DNA of 64,000 nt from Sulfitobacter guttiformis (GTDB lineage Bacteria; Pseudomonadota; Alphaproteobacteria; Rhodobacterales; Rhodobacteraceae), in contig NZ_RAQK01000001.1 in NCBI RefSeq assembly GCF_003610455.1, positions 1,240,001-1,304,000 of the forward strand, in the 5' to 3' direction. Positions within the stretch are counted from its first letter, which is position 1; the number at the start of each line of letters is the position of its first letter. The notes beneath the pieces were generated by a model, which made no database searches, had not been told where the DNA came from, and saw nothing but the letters and a program-made list of their open reading frames with translations. The position numbers and the translations under genes are program-made. Shown in pieces: positions 37,330 through 45,779 of this stretch.

Positions 37330-37881
37330 TTAGTCTACGCTTAAAAGCGTCACATGGGTGCTGCCGTATTTGCGGCGATCGGTTCTTGTGAACCCCCGAG
37401 GGGCCTCCATAGCCGCGTTCTCTTCCCAGACAACCAGCGCGCCTTTTACCAGCCATCCCCCTGCACGCGCCGCGAGAAGGGCCTGCTGACCCATCCCCTT
37501 TCCATAGGGCGGATCAAGAAAAACCAGATCGAAAGGCGCCGCAATCCATGCACCCAATTGTGTGGCGTCATTGCGCATCAATGTCGCATTGCCGCCTGCC
37601 CTGACTTTTTCAATATTTTGGGCAATCAGCTTTTGACCGACACGGCCGCTCTCGACCAATATTGCCTTGCTCGCACCGCGTGACAGCGCCTCAAGCGCCA
37701 GCGCGCCTGTGCCCGCAAACAGGTCCAAAACCCGCGCACCGCGGATCACATCAAGATGCGTCAGCATCGAGAACAGGCTTTCGCGCACGCGGTCCGAGGT
37801 CGGCCGCAGATGTGCCTCCGTATCTCCCTCACCTACTTCGGCCAAAACCGTGCCACGATATGTGCCCGCAATAATCCTCAT
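37330..37881 (-). CDS. rsmD: 16S rRNA (guanine966-N2)-methyltransferase
   Basis: Methylates G966 of 16S rRNA. A 183-residue Rossmann-fold methyltransferase beginning MRIIAGTYRGTVLAEV, with TSDRVRESLFSML, the SAM-binding VLDLFAGTGALALEALSRGA and the catalytic DPPYGKG motif for exocyclic N-methylation. These blocks are diagnostic for RsmD. Its start overlaps the stop of the upstream ferredoxin-reductase-like gene by four bases. Confidence 0.92.
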   Translation of the reverse strand: MRIIAGTYRGTVLAEVGEGDTEAHLRPTSDRVRESLFSMLTHLDVIRGARVLDLFAGTGALALEALSRGASKAILVESGRVGQKLIAQNIEKVRAGGNATLMRNDATQLGAWIAAPFDLVFLDPPYGKGMGQQALLAARAGGWLVKGALVVWEENAAMEAPRGFTRTDRRKYGSTHVTLLSVD

Positions 37882-39086
37882 GCGGTCAGCAGCGCTTTCA
37901 TATCAGTTTGCGGGTCTGCAACTATTTCAGGTGCCGGCGACTTGCCAGCCTCAATGAGGCGCTTGCCAATCATATAGCCACGGGGATCATTTGCGGCATC
38001 CACAGCAAGCAACATCGCCCCGCGATAATACCAGAACGACACCGGCCCTGGCACCGCACCGCGTGTCACGACACGGTCATAACCAGTGTTCAGGCCTGCA
38101 ATTTGCAATTTCACGTCGTACTGGTCCGACCAAAACCACGGCTTTGCGTAATACTCTTTTTCGGCGCCCATAATATTTTCGGCCACAACTTCCGCTTGCT
38201 CGATCGCATTCGGAACACTCTCCAGCCGGATCCGCGCGCCATTATGGGGAAACGAGGTGCAATCCCCTGCTGCCCAAACATGCGGAGCGCTGGTACGGCC
38301 ATAACTGTCAACTGCAATGCCATTCTCAACAGTGATACCTGCGGCCTCTGCCAGTGCGGTCGACGGTGCGATACCCACACCGACAATAACAAAATCAACC
38401 TCGAGCGTGACCCCGTCAGTCAAAACTGCGCCACTTACTACGCCGTCTCCTGTCAAACGCTCGAGCCCCACACCTTCGCGCAACATCACGCCATGACTTT
38501 GATGCAAATAGCGAAAAAAATTCGACGTCTCCGGACTGGCCACACGCTGCAAGATGCGCGGCGCCATCTCGACAAGGGTCACTTCAAGACCCAGTTTTGC
38601 CGCAACTGAAGCTGCCTCAAGCCCGATATAGCCGCCGCCGACGATCAGCACTCGAGCACCCGCTACAAAGCGCGGCGCCATGGCATCCACGTCCAACAAA
38701 CCGCGCACCACATGCACACCCTCAAGCGCACCCCCAATGGCGGCAGGCAGGCGGTGGGGGACTGACCCTGTTGCGAGCACCAGATCATCATAAGCAATGA
38801 CTGTGCCATCGACCGTGATCTGTCGGGTTGTCGTGTCAATCGCCTCAACTGTGGCCCCAAGGCGCAAATCAATATTCTGCTCGGCATAAAATGCCTCCGG
38901 TCGCAGATAAAGGCGCTCCAACGCCATATCTCCCATCAGATATGCCTTGGACAAAGGCGGGCGCTGGTAAGGGGGATGGGCCTCGGCACCAATCAGTGTA
39001 ATTTTTCCGTCAAACCCGTCATTGCGCAATTTCACCACACAAGACGAGCCCGCCTGCCCTGCTCCGATCACGATGATATGGCGCAT
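37878..39086 (-). CDS. NAD(P)/FAD ferredoxin-reductase-like oxidoreductase
   Basis: A 402-residue pyridine-nucleotide-disulfide-type flavoprotein resembling rhodocoxin/putidaredoxin reductases. FAD-binding IGAGQAGSSCVVKLRNDGF is at residues 6-24, the NADH-binding VLIVGGGYIGLEAASVAAKLG in the middle, and the second FAD contact VWAAGDCTSFPH near residue 270. It should pass electrons from NADH to a 2Fe-2S ferredoxin serving an oxygenase or P450, but neither gene is next to it; the partner must lie elsewhere. It overlaps rsmD by ATGA. Confidence 0.85.
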   Translation of the reverse strand: MRHIIVIGAGQAGSSCVVKLRNDGFDGKITLIGAEAHPPYQRPPLSKAYLMGDMALERLYLRPEAFYAEQNIDLRLGATVEAIDTTTRQITVDGTVIAYDDLVLATGSVPHRLPAAIGGALEGVHVVRGLLDVDAMAPRFVAGARVLIVGGGYIGLEAASVAAKLGLEVTLVEMAPRILQRVASPETSNFFRYLHQSHGVMLREGVGLERLTGDGVVSGAVLTDGVTLEVDFVIVGVGIAPSTALAEAAGITVENGIAVDSYGRTSAPHVWAAGDCTSFPHNGARIRLESVPNAIEQAEVVAENIMGAEKEYYAKPWFWSDQYDVKLQIAGLNTGYDRVVTRGAVPGPVSFWYYRGAMLLAVDAANDPRGYMIGKRLIEAGKSPAPEIVADPQTDMKALLTA

Positions 39087-39174
39087 GGTAATTCTCCCTG
39101 ATGCACTGGCCCCTGCTGTGGGATGACCCTATATCTTGCTTCAGGCTAAACACAATCACATGAAAGGTGACCCC

Positions 39175-39663
39175 ATGCCAATTTCCCAAGGCGATACGCT
39201 CCCCGAAGCAACACTGGTAAAGATGGGCACCGAAGGCCCTGCGCCGGTCAAGATGAGCGATCTGACAAAAGGCCGCAAGGTCGTCCTGTTCGCGGTACCG
39301 GGTGCATTCACGCCGACCTGCCATTCCGCGCATGTCCCCAGCTTCGTTCGCACCAAGGGCGAGTTTGATGCCAAGGGCGTGGACGAAATTATCTGCGTTT
39401 CATGCAACGACCCTTTTGTGATGCAGGCGTGGGGCGAGGCGACAGGCGCCACAGCCGCAGGCATTACCATGCTGGGTGACGCCTCCTCGGAGTTCACAAA
39501 GGCGATCGGCATGGATTTTGATGCAGCACCCGCCGGTCTGGTGGCACGGTCCAAGCGCTACGCGATGTTGGTCGAAGATGGAAAGGTAACCCTGTTGCAG
39601 GCAGAAGAAAGCCCCGGCGTCTGCGAAGTCTCAGGTGGCGAAAGCCTCCTCGCCAATATGTAA
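39175..39663 (+). CDS. Peroxiredoxin, Prx5 (type II) subfamily
   Basis: A 162-residue thiol peroxidase that reduces hydrogen peroxide and organic peroxides. The peroxidatic Cys is residue 49 in PGAFTPTCHSAHVPSF, the motif of the Prx5/AhpE-like type II group, and a second Cys lies at CVSCNDPF. The C-terminal resolving-type Cys is seen in SPGVCEVSGGE. No fused glutaredoxin domain, so glutaredoxin or thioredoxin in trans is the likely reductant. ATG 39175 follows AAAGGTGA. Transcribed alone. Confidence 0.9.
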   Translation: MPISQGDTLPEATLVKMGTEGPAPVKMSDLTKGRKVVLFAVPGAFTPTCHSAHVPSFVRTKGEFDAKGVDEIICVSCNDPFVMQAWGEATGATAAGITMLGDASSEFTKAIGMDFDAAPAGLVARSKRYAMLVEDGKVTLLQAEESPGVCEVSGGESLLANM

Positions 39664-39719
39664 TATAATTAAAGAGGGCCGCGATTATACCGACGCACTC
39701 TCACTTATAGGACACGATT

Positions 39720-39745
39720 GGCCCCCGGATTTTTATTTGGGGGCC
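39720..39745 (+). terminator. Possible terminator after the peroxiredoxin gene
   Basis: GGCCCCC (39720-39726) and GGGGGCC (39739-39745) form a 7-bp GC stem with an AT-rich loop, followed by TTGTTTGT, 57 bp after the peroxiredoxin stop. Confidence 0.6.
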
Positions 39746-40401
39746 TTGTTTGTATGATCCAGAAAAAAAATTTACGATTTATCAATCGCTGAATTCGCCA
39801 ATTTAGCATTCTAACCTTCTTTATTTTGGCATAATTTTTCGAGATTATATAAACTGGAGAAAAAAGAGTTTCGTTGACGGCAGCATGACGGCTAATGCTG
39901 GGGAAACGTTCACAAATCGGCAGCATGAACGATATATTCAATATTTATTCGCGCATTACATCGATAGCGGCAGTGTAGGGGCAAGCGTACCTTTGTGAGG
40001 CCTTACCAGATATCGATGGCCTAGACGGCTTTCTGAGCACATAATGTTGCGCGAGTTCAGCGCGAAAATTTCCGCGTTACACAGCAAACCCACACGCCCC
40101 TGCGATCCGGCGACTTACGGCCCAAAGCCGCCGTTAGACCGCCACACCCGATGCTGCGGTGCAGCCAGTTATTGCGGCCATTCGTGCTACGTGCAGCATC
40201 TTGGCGGGCAAACCGTCGGCCTGCGGACAAGGGCAACTTGGCCGAAAAATAGACTGCGAGATAATATTAGATATTTGGGGCTAACTTGATGCTTGTTTCA
40301 TCAACCATGTAATTCAGATGATCGAAGGTTAAGCAATGGCTGGGCATTTTTGTCCGCTGCTGCGACCGTGTTTTGGCCGCAGGAGCTTAGTATTATGCTG
40401 A
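39746..40401. other. AT-rich non-coding stretch with GC-rich mosaic segment
   Basis: About 650 bp without a convincing gene. The first 200 bp are very AT-rich. From roughly 40090 to 40240 there is a GC-rich patch with recurring words GCCGCC, GCGGCC and GCAGC, looking unlike either flank. A short plus-strand open frame at 40044-40289 lacks a ribosome-binding site and any recognisable protein. It may be a relic of an inserted element or a scattered intergenic repeat. Confidence 0.4.
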
Positions 40402-40752
40402 TCAAGTTTCTTCAGTAAGCGCACTCAGACACGCTTCTGCCAGCTCTCGGTCCGGATTTTCAGCACCCAGTGGCGTTGCCCACCCAGCATCTTCAATAAC
40501 GCTGCGACGCTTATAGCTTCTGGCCTCATCAAGTTCGGCCATTATAGCGATTAACCTTGGATCGTCTTGTGAGTTCTGGATGCAATAAGGCGTGAGTGCC
40601 ATAGCAACCGCAGCGACTGAGACTTCCTCAGACATATCTGAAGCTGACCCACTTGTTACCCATCCACCCCAATTAAAGCCGATGATTGAAATGGCAATTG
40701 CACCTGCAACAGCGCCCATGAGTGCTGGTTTCGTTCCTTCTGGAATCTGCAT
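40402..40752 (-). CDS. Small membrane-anchored hypothetical protein
   Basis: A protein of about 116 residues: one hydrophobic segment near the N-terminus (ALMGAVAGAIAISIIGFNWGGWV), then an acidic/alanine-rich soluble part with cysteines in LTPYCIQNS and AEACLSALTEET. Uncleaved anchor or signal peptide, soluble part outside or in the periplasm, by inference. The frame is open up to ATG 40806; 40752 is preferred because the hydrophobic segment then lies near the N-terminus, but neither start has a strong ribosome-binding site. I do not recognise the family with confidence. Confidence 0.55.
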   Translation of the reverse strand: MQIPEGTKPALMGAVAGAIAISIIGFNWGGWVTSGSASDMSEEVSVAAVAMALTPYCIQNSQDDPRLIAIMAELDEARSYKRRSVIEDAGWATPLGAENPDRELAEACLSALTEET

Positions 40753-40917
40753 TATATTGACCGATCTGTTTGAGAAAAAGAAATCGTCTTTGCGCAGGCC
40801 ATACATGTGTCATACGCAATTCTTAGTGAGCCCGTTTCATAGTTATGTTAGAGCTTCAAAGCACGGGCATCAGAATATTTAAGGGCCTGAAAATGTTTAT
40901 TTTTTAGGTAAAATTCT

Positions 40918-41262
40918 CTAACCTTCCAGATCACCACGGATACTCTGGTGATCATCCCCCTGTTTCCCGAGAATACTGCCCAGCGAACTTTTCATTTTGC
41001 TTGCCGCACCCTTGGCTGCCTGCTCAGCTGTCAATGCTGTGTGTGTCACGACTGTAGGTTTCTGGCCCTTAAGCCGCGCTTCCAGCATGCAGTGTTTTTC
41101 CGTCTCGCCCTTAGTGCCGCCAACGGGATTACTGAGATGAACTTCAATACTGCTGATATGGTCTTCGAGGTTCGTCAACTCGTTTTGAACCAAGTCCCTG
41201 ATGGCATTTGCGAGACCTTCACTGCCATCCATACTGTTGTCAGTACTGATTTTTATGCGCAC
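40918..41262 (-). CDS. Short HPF/RaiA-family ribosome-associated protein
   Basis: About 114 residues that look like a single HPF/RaiA (sigma-54 modulation) domain: RIKISTDNSMDGSEGLANAIRDLV at the start, SIEVHLSNP in the second strand, then HCMLEARLKGQKPTVVTHTALTAEQAAKGAASKMK (key residues VTH and the final amphipathic helix). Such proteins bind the ribosomal A/P-site region and cause hibernation or slow translation. The start is GTG 41262, seven bases after AGGAG; an upstream in-frame extension has no family similarity. It lacks the dimerising tail of long HPF. It lies downstream of the betaine-type ABC operon but with a 170-bp gap. Confidence 0.68.
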   Translation of the reverse strand: MRIKISTDNSMDGSEGLANAIRDLVQNELTNLEDHISSIEVHLSNPVGGTKGETEKHCMLEARLKGQKPTVVTHTALTAEQAAKGAASKMKSSLGSILGKQGDDHQSIRGDLEG

Positions 41263-41433
41263 ACCTGTTCTCCTCAAAACATCTCTGCAACAGCGAGATG
41301 TGGACTGATACTTCGTTGAGGTTATCCCCCTGAATGTAGATGCGCCCTGATCTGGATCAGGGTGCAAAATCAGCCGGGAAGCAAATCAACGCGACAAAGC
41401 AGTCTTCGAAGGTGCATGGACCATGCAGAGCTA

Positions 41434-42501
41434 TCAACCGCCCAAGCGAGCACTTTCCGCATCGCCGGATTGTTCCACAGGAACCAGCGCACGGACCAGT
41501 TTTCGCATGTCCAGAACGCCAATCGACTTTCCGTCCTTCATCACAAGGTAGCTACGAGATGTATCGCCTTCTGACAGCGCAATCACAGATTCCAGTGTAT
41601 CATCGTGATCTATCTCGCCCGCCCGTTCACCTGCCGAGTCTGCTGTCTTGGTCATGACAGACCGGACCCGAAGCACTCGTGCGCGGTTGATGTCGCTGAC
41701 GAAGTCTTCGATATAGGGGGCAGCGGGGTTTAGCAGGATATGCTGCGGTTCACCCTGTTGGATAACAGAGCCGTCCTTGAGGATCACCAGATGGTCCGCC
41801 AGTTTCAGCGCCTCGTCCAGATCGTGGGTGATGAACACGATGGTCTTTTGCAATTCTGCCTGTAACTCGATCAGGAGACCCTGCATGTCTGTCCGGATCA
41901 GCGGATCGAGGGCTGAGAAGGCTTCGTCCATCAGCATGATATCCGAGTTGCTGGTCAACGCCCGTGCGATCCCTACGCGCTGCTGCATGCCGCCTGACAT
42001 CTGATGCGGATATTGCTCCCCTTGACCTTGCAAGCCGACGCGGTCCAGCCATTTGCGGGCCTCGTCCGCGTACTGCCGTTCGTTCTGTCCCGCAACAGAC
42101 GGGGCAAGCCCTGCATTCTGCAACACTGTGCGGTGCGGCAATAGGGCGAACTTTTGGAACACCATCGACATCATGTGTTTGCGCAGCTCTCGGAGCTGGG
42201 ATTCACTGTAGTCGAGAATGTTCTCGTCATTGACCCACACCTCGCCCGCCGTAGGTTCGATCAGACGGTTCAGGTGCCGGATCAGCGTCGATTTACCCGA
42301 CCCTGACAACCCCATGATCACTGTGGTTTTCCCCGCAGGCACATCGACATTGATATCGTTCAGGCCAAGCACATGATCATGCAGTTCCAGCAGGTCCGAC
42401 TTGCTCAACCCATCTTTGACATGTTGCAAGGCGGGTAAGGGATCGTCGCCAAAGATCTTGTAAAGACTGCGGATCGAGATCTTGATTTCTGTATCGGTCA
42501 T
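41434..42501 (-). CDS. Betaine/quaternary-amine ABC transporter ATP-binding protein
   Basis: ATPase of a ProVWX/ChoVWX-type importer for compatible solutes or related amines. 355 residues: Walker A GLSGSGKST, Walker B ILMDEAFSALDPLIR, signature MSGGMQQRVGIARAL, and a C-terminal CBS-like region (about 275-345, VRSVMTKTADS through SRSYLVMKDGKSIGVLDMRK) that in OpuA senses ionic strength. It is the last gene of the order binding protein, permease, ATPase, with 12 bp between permease and this gene. Substrate is not fixed: glycine betaine, choline or trimethylamine N-oxide (TmoV-like) are all possible. Confidence 0.87.
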   Translation of the reverse strand: MTDTEIKISIRSLYKIFGDDPLPALQHVKDGLSKSDLLELHDHVLGLNDINVDVPAGKTTVIMGLSGSGKSTLIRHLNRLIEPTAGEVWVNDENILDYSESQLRELRKHMMSMVFQKFALLPHRTVLQNAGLAPSVAGQNERQYADEARKWLDRVGLQGQGEQYPHQMSGGMQQRVGIARALTSNSDIMLMDEAFSALDPLIRTDMQGLLIELQAELQKTIVFITHDLDEALKLADHLVILKDGSVIQQGEPQHILLNPAAPYIEDFVSDINRARVLRVRSVMTKTADSAGERAGEIDHDDTLESVIALSEGDTSRSYLVMKDGKSIGVLDMRKLVRALVPVEQSGDAESARLGG

Positions 42502-42513
42502 ATCCGTTATCCT

Positions 42514-43551
42514 TTATCGCGACTTGCTGACATTAATGCGGGCAAGTGCCGCCTTGGTCACGCGATCCAGAATGATCGCGAGAAGGACGATACCCAAGCC
42601 TGAAAGCAGGCCGACGCCAAGCTCCAGCGACCGAATTCCGCGGAGAACCAGCACTCCCAGACCAGGGGCCGACACAAGCGAGGCGATCACAACCATTGCG
42701 AGGCTCATCATGATGGTTTGGTTCACGCCGGCCATGATGTTTGGCAGCGCAAGCGGGATCTGCACGTTGAACAGCTTTTGCCGCTTAGTCATGCCAAAGG
42801 CGTCTGCCGCTTCGATCACGTCCGGGTCGACCAGACGAATGCCCAGATCCGTTAGGCGAACCACTGGCACAATCGCGTAAAGAATGATCGCAATCCCGTA
42901 TAGCTTTGGCTCGGTTACCGAGAACAGGAAGATCAACGGGATTAGATAGACGAAGGGCGGGAGTGTCTGGAGCATGTCAAGAATGGGGATCATAATGCGC
43001 TGCACCCGGTCGCTCCGAGACATTGCAATACCAATGGGCACGCCCAGCAAAACACAGGTTACCGCGCAGACAAAGATGATCGCAAGCGTCTGCATCGTAT
43101 AGCTGTAGTAATCGACAAAGCCCAAAAAGCCGAAGCAGATCACGACGAGTCCAACAAGTTTCATCTGCCGACTAACGGCCCAGGCAATCAGCATTAGCAA
43201 AGGAATCATGATGAACCATGGCACCGCCTGCATCACCCAAAGTGCTTCGTTCAGCGCCCAACTCAGCGGCTGTGTCAGCGGATCGACAACCACTTTCAGA
43301 CTGTCTTTAATGGCCAGAAACCCTTGCTCCAGCCCGCTTGTCAATTCGCGCGATTGCGGAAAGGCGGTGCAGGCTTCGTGCAGGGCATCCATTGACGGAA
43401 ACGGAGTTTCCCACGCTGATACCTCAAAATCGCTACCGGATGTTTGAGCAAGCAGTTGCGACATGGACGTCAAGCCGCCGCCGTCATCTCCGCTGCTACC
43501 GCACCAATTGCGCAGGCCAAGCCCATCGAATACGAAATCATACGTCGCCAT
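42514..43551 (-). CDS. Betaine/quaternary-amine ABC transporter permease
   Basis: Membrane channel subunit of the ProW type, 345 residues. After an N-terminal hydrophilic extension of about 110 residues (including SSGDDGGGLTSM) come some six to seven hydrophobic helices, starting VPWFIMIPLLMLIAWAVS. The EAA loop that docks to the ATPase is in DPDVIEAADAFGMTKRQKLFNVQIPLALPNI. The long cytoplasmic-like extension is seen in several Roseobacter homologues. It is preceded by a hairpin-containing gap of 177 bp after the binding-protein gene. Confidence 0.85.
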   Translation of the reverse strand: MATYDFVFDGLGLRNWCGSSGDDGGGLTSMSQLLAQTSGSDFEVSAWETPFPSMDALHEACTAFPQSRELTSGLEQGFLAIKDSLKVVVDPLTQPLSWALNEALWVMQAVPWFIMIPLLMLIAWAVSRQMKLVGLVVICFGFLGFVDYYSYTMQTLAIIFVCAVTCVLLGVPIGIAMSRSDRVQRIMIPILDMLQTLPPFVYLIPLIFLFSVTEPKLYGIAIILYAIVPVVRLTDLGIRLVDPDVIEAADAFGMTKRQKLFNVQIPLALPNIMAGVNQTIMMSLAMVVIASLVSAPGLGVLVLRGIRSLELGVGLLSGLGIVLLAIILDRVTKAALARINVSKSR

Positions 43552-43612
43552 TCATCCCTCACACGGGCTTAAATCGCGGCCCTTTTCCTATTGATATGCG
43601 TCATCACCGAAA

Positions 43613-43637
43613 GGGCCGGATCATCTGATCCCGGCCC
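43613..43637 (-). other. GC-rich hairpin between binding-protein and permease genes
   Basis: GGGCCGG (43613-43619) and CCGGCCC (43631-43637) pair, with an inner ATCA/TGAT pairing and one bulged base. No T-run follows in the minus direction. Such hairpins often stabilise the binding-protein end of ABC operon mRNA, giving more binding protein than permease; that role is inferred. Confidence 0.6.
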
Positions 43638-43728
43638 CGTCAGTTGGTATGCCTTGAGAAGCTGGCAATGATGTGCAGCCCTCACCCGACAGACAAAGGG
43701 CCGCACCAAAAGCGCCGCCCTGATTTTC

Positions 43729-44700
43729 CTATTGCAGCAGAGGTGCCAGCTTTGCAGTGGCCGCATCGTTAATCCAGTTGCTCCACTCATCAGGATTATT
43801 CTTCAGGAAATAGACAGCCGCTTCCTCGTTCGAAGCGTTGTTATCTTGCTTCCAGGCCAAAAGCTGGCTCATCGTGTCCGTCTTGAAGGTCACGTTGCCC
43901 ATCAGCGCGGCAACGTCAGGATGCGATGCCATGAAATCCTTGGTTACAATCGTCAGCACGGGGGCCGCCGGAAAGGATGATGCTTTGGGATTAGGCGCAT
44001 CGGCATTCTGCATAGATTCAAATGCCTCTGCGTCGTAGCCGCCCAGATCAACACTTGTCATGTCGAACATACCAAGTGGCGTTGTTGGGCCCCAATAGTA
44101 ACCGAACCAAGGCTCTTCGCTTTGGTAGGCCGCTGCCATGGATGTCGCCAGCGTTTCGCCAGAACCGTGATTGAAGACCTCGATGCCACTGTCTTCAAGA
44201 TTGAACGCGCGGATCAGGTTGTCATTCACAATGCGGCAGCCCCAGCCATCTGGGCAGTTGTTGAACATGCCACCGACAAGCTCGGGGTTTGCCATCACGC
44301 CTTCGATTGTCGCAAGTTCCGGATGCGCTTCGACCAGATAGGTCGGAAGCCACCAGCCTTCGACACCGCCTGGCTCAAGCACGCTGCCAAGCTCTTCGAT
44401 TTTGCCGTCCGCTTTCAGCTTTTCATACGCATCACCGGCCGAGTTTTTCCAAAGCTCGGTCACGATGTCTGGCTCGTTGTTCTCGGACAGCGACGTCATC
44501 GCAGGTGTGGTGTCGGACGGGACAATTGTCACGTCGCAGCCATAGCCCTGTTCCATTAAAAACTTGGAGACAGCTGTAACGATCGCGGCCGAGTCCCAGT
44601 TCATCTGGGTGATTGTGACGTCGCCGCATTGTTCTTGTGCCAAGGCAGTAGTGGGGGCCGCAAGTGCTGCGAATGCAGCGCCATAGATAAGGCGTTTCAT
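43729..44700 (-). CDS. Betaine/quaternary-amine ABC transporter substrate-binding protein
   Basis: Periplasmic binding protein of the OpuAC/ProX class, about 323 residues. Signal peptide MKRLIYGAAFAALAAPTTALAQ with cleavage after ALA; mature start QCGDVTITQMNWDSAAIVT. Several Trp residues expected to form the cation-pi cage for a quaternary ammonium group are present (GGVEGWWLPTYLV, EPWFGYYWGPTTPLG). GGAGAT precedes ATG 44700. A fourth-position paired cysteine set (NNCPDGWGCRI) could be a disulfide. First gene of the operon. The ligand may be glycine betaine, choline or TMAO. Confidence 0.86.
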   Translation of the reverse strand: MKRLIYGAAFAALAAPTTALAQEQCGDVTITQMNWDSAAIVTAVSKFLMEQGYGCDVTIVPSDTTPAMTSLSENNEPDIVTELWKNSAGDAYEKLKADGKIEELGSVLEPGGVEGWWLPTYLVEAHPELATIEGVMANPELVGGMFNNCPDGWGCRIVNDNLIRAFNLEDSGIEVFNHGSGETLATSMAAAYQSEEPWFGYYWGPTTPLGMFDMTSVDLGGYDAEAFESMQNADAPNPKASSFPAAPVLTIVTKDFMASHPDVAALMGNVTFKTDTMSQLLAWKQDNNASNEEAAVYFLKNNPDEWSNWINDAATAKLAPLLQ

Positions 44701-45273
44701 AGGGCGTATCTCCTTATTTTTCTTATTATGCTGGGTTTCAGCCAAACTTGTGGCGCACCCGCACAAAGCCCATCAACATCGCAATCGCATTCTGGCAGTC
44801 GAACTGCTCATTCTATTCTACAGAAACAGAAGAATGTCGATTTGCGACGGACAATGTCGCTTTCAAGCCAACGGGTACCCTATTGCAGTTGGGATGCAAC
44901 CGCATAATTGTTAGCGGTCCTCAACATCCAAGGCGACTTTGGTCTATAGGGCGACATTCGCTGCGACCAACACTGATGTCAGCAGAGCGGCTCGCTGTAG
45001 GCTGATCTTGTTGAGATTCAAGGAATTAATGGTGCATTTATTGCCAGACGGCATGCATCTGACGGCTTCATGCTAGCCCAGCCTACATATTCAGTAGCGT
45101 CTAAGGAAAACACAAATCCGCTTCAGTGCTTCTCGAACTTTCATGTTCCGGCCAATCACCAGATGGTTAGCCGGGATGCAGCCCACGTGGCAGGGGCACC
45201 CAGTCTAAATTAACTTATCCGGTTGTGGTTAGGTCACATAGATGAAAGCCGTTCAGGAAAAGGGAGATTTATA
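44701..45273. promoter_or_regulatory. Intergenic region between ABC operon and antitoxin gene, 573 bp
   Basis: The divergent gap contains a nested inverted repeat at 44809-44836, with outer arms CATTCT / AGAATG and an inner TTCTACAGAA palindrome, about 110 bp before the binding-protein start; it is a plausible operator for that operon. The rest (about 44900-45230) has no gene, RNA or repeat that I can recognise. Confidence 0.4.
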
Positions 45274-45693
45274 ATGAACGGCAAACTCAGACGCGCGACA
45301 GAGATTGACCGAGTTTCAGAGCTTCTGGGACTGCCCGAAGAGATTAATGATTCAGCTTCTCTGAACACCGAAATTGCAAAAGGTCTTCCGGTAGAATCCG
45401 TGGAGAAAGTTCTGAAGGTATTGGGGTCCAAACCTGCTCTAAACATTATTTCAGACAGAGCGTATCGCCGGGCAAAAAGCGAAAAGCGCCCGATAAGCGT
45501 CGCAAATAGTCAGGTACTTTTTGATTTCGCTCGCGCATATGTGGTTGCAGACAGAGTTCACCATGGCAACGGTGCGTTGGTGATGCGGTTCTTTGAGAAA
45601 CCGTGCCAAGACTTTGGAGGCGCTGCACCAATGGCTTTAGCAATTTCAAGTCCTGCCGGTGCTGATGCCGTGATCGATTTGCTTAATCGGTAA
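45274..45693 (+). CDS. Xre/MbcA/ParS-type antitoxin, toxin partner not visible
   Basis: A 139-residue protein with the layout of antitoxins that neutralise RES-domain toxins: an N-terminal region GLPVESVEKVLKVLGSKPALNIISDRAYRRAKSEKRPIS (helical DNA-binding part, key residues in GLPVESV and RAYRRAK), then the toxin-binding DUF2384-like half with DFARAYVVADRVHHG, FFEKPCQDFGGAAPMALA and ending GADAVIDLLNR. AAAAGGGAG precedes ATG 45274. No RES-type frame follows on the plus strand within 300 bp, where such a toxin gene is normally found overlapping the stop, so it appears orphan. Low GC compared with core genes suggests acquisition. Confidence 0.7.
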   Translation: MNGKLRRATEIDRVSELLGLPEEINDSASLNTEIAKGLPVESVEKVLKVLGSKPALNIISDRAYRRAKSEKRPISVANSQVLFDFARAYVVADRVHHGNGALVMRFFEKPCQDFGGAAPMALAISSPAGADAVIDLLNR

Positions 45694-45779
45694 GCCAATT
45701 TGAGTAATTTTGACGAGGCTATTTTGGCAAACTTTCCGAATGGCAGCTTCCCGCCCTTCAAGTAGCACACACCTCATTG

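Noticed and set aside
40044-40289. 81-codon plus-strand frame in the 39.7-40.4 kb gap
   Set aside because: No ribosome-binding site, odd Cys/Pro/Arg-rich composition and no domain; more likely part of a repeat relic.
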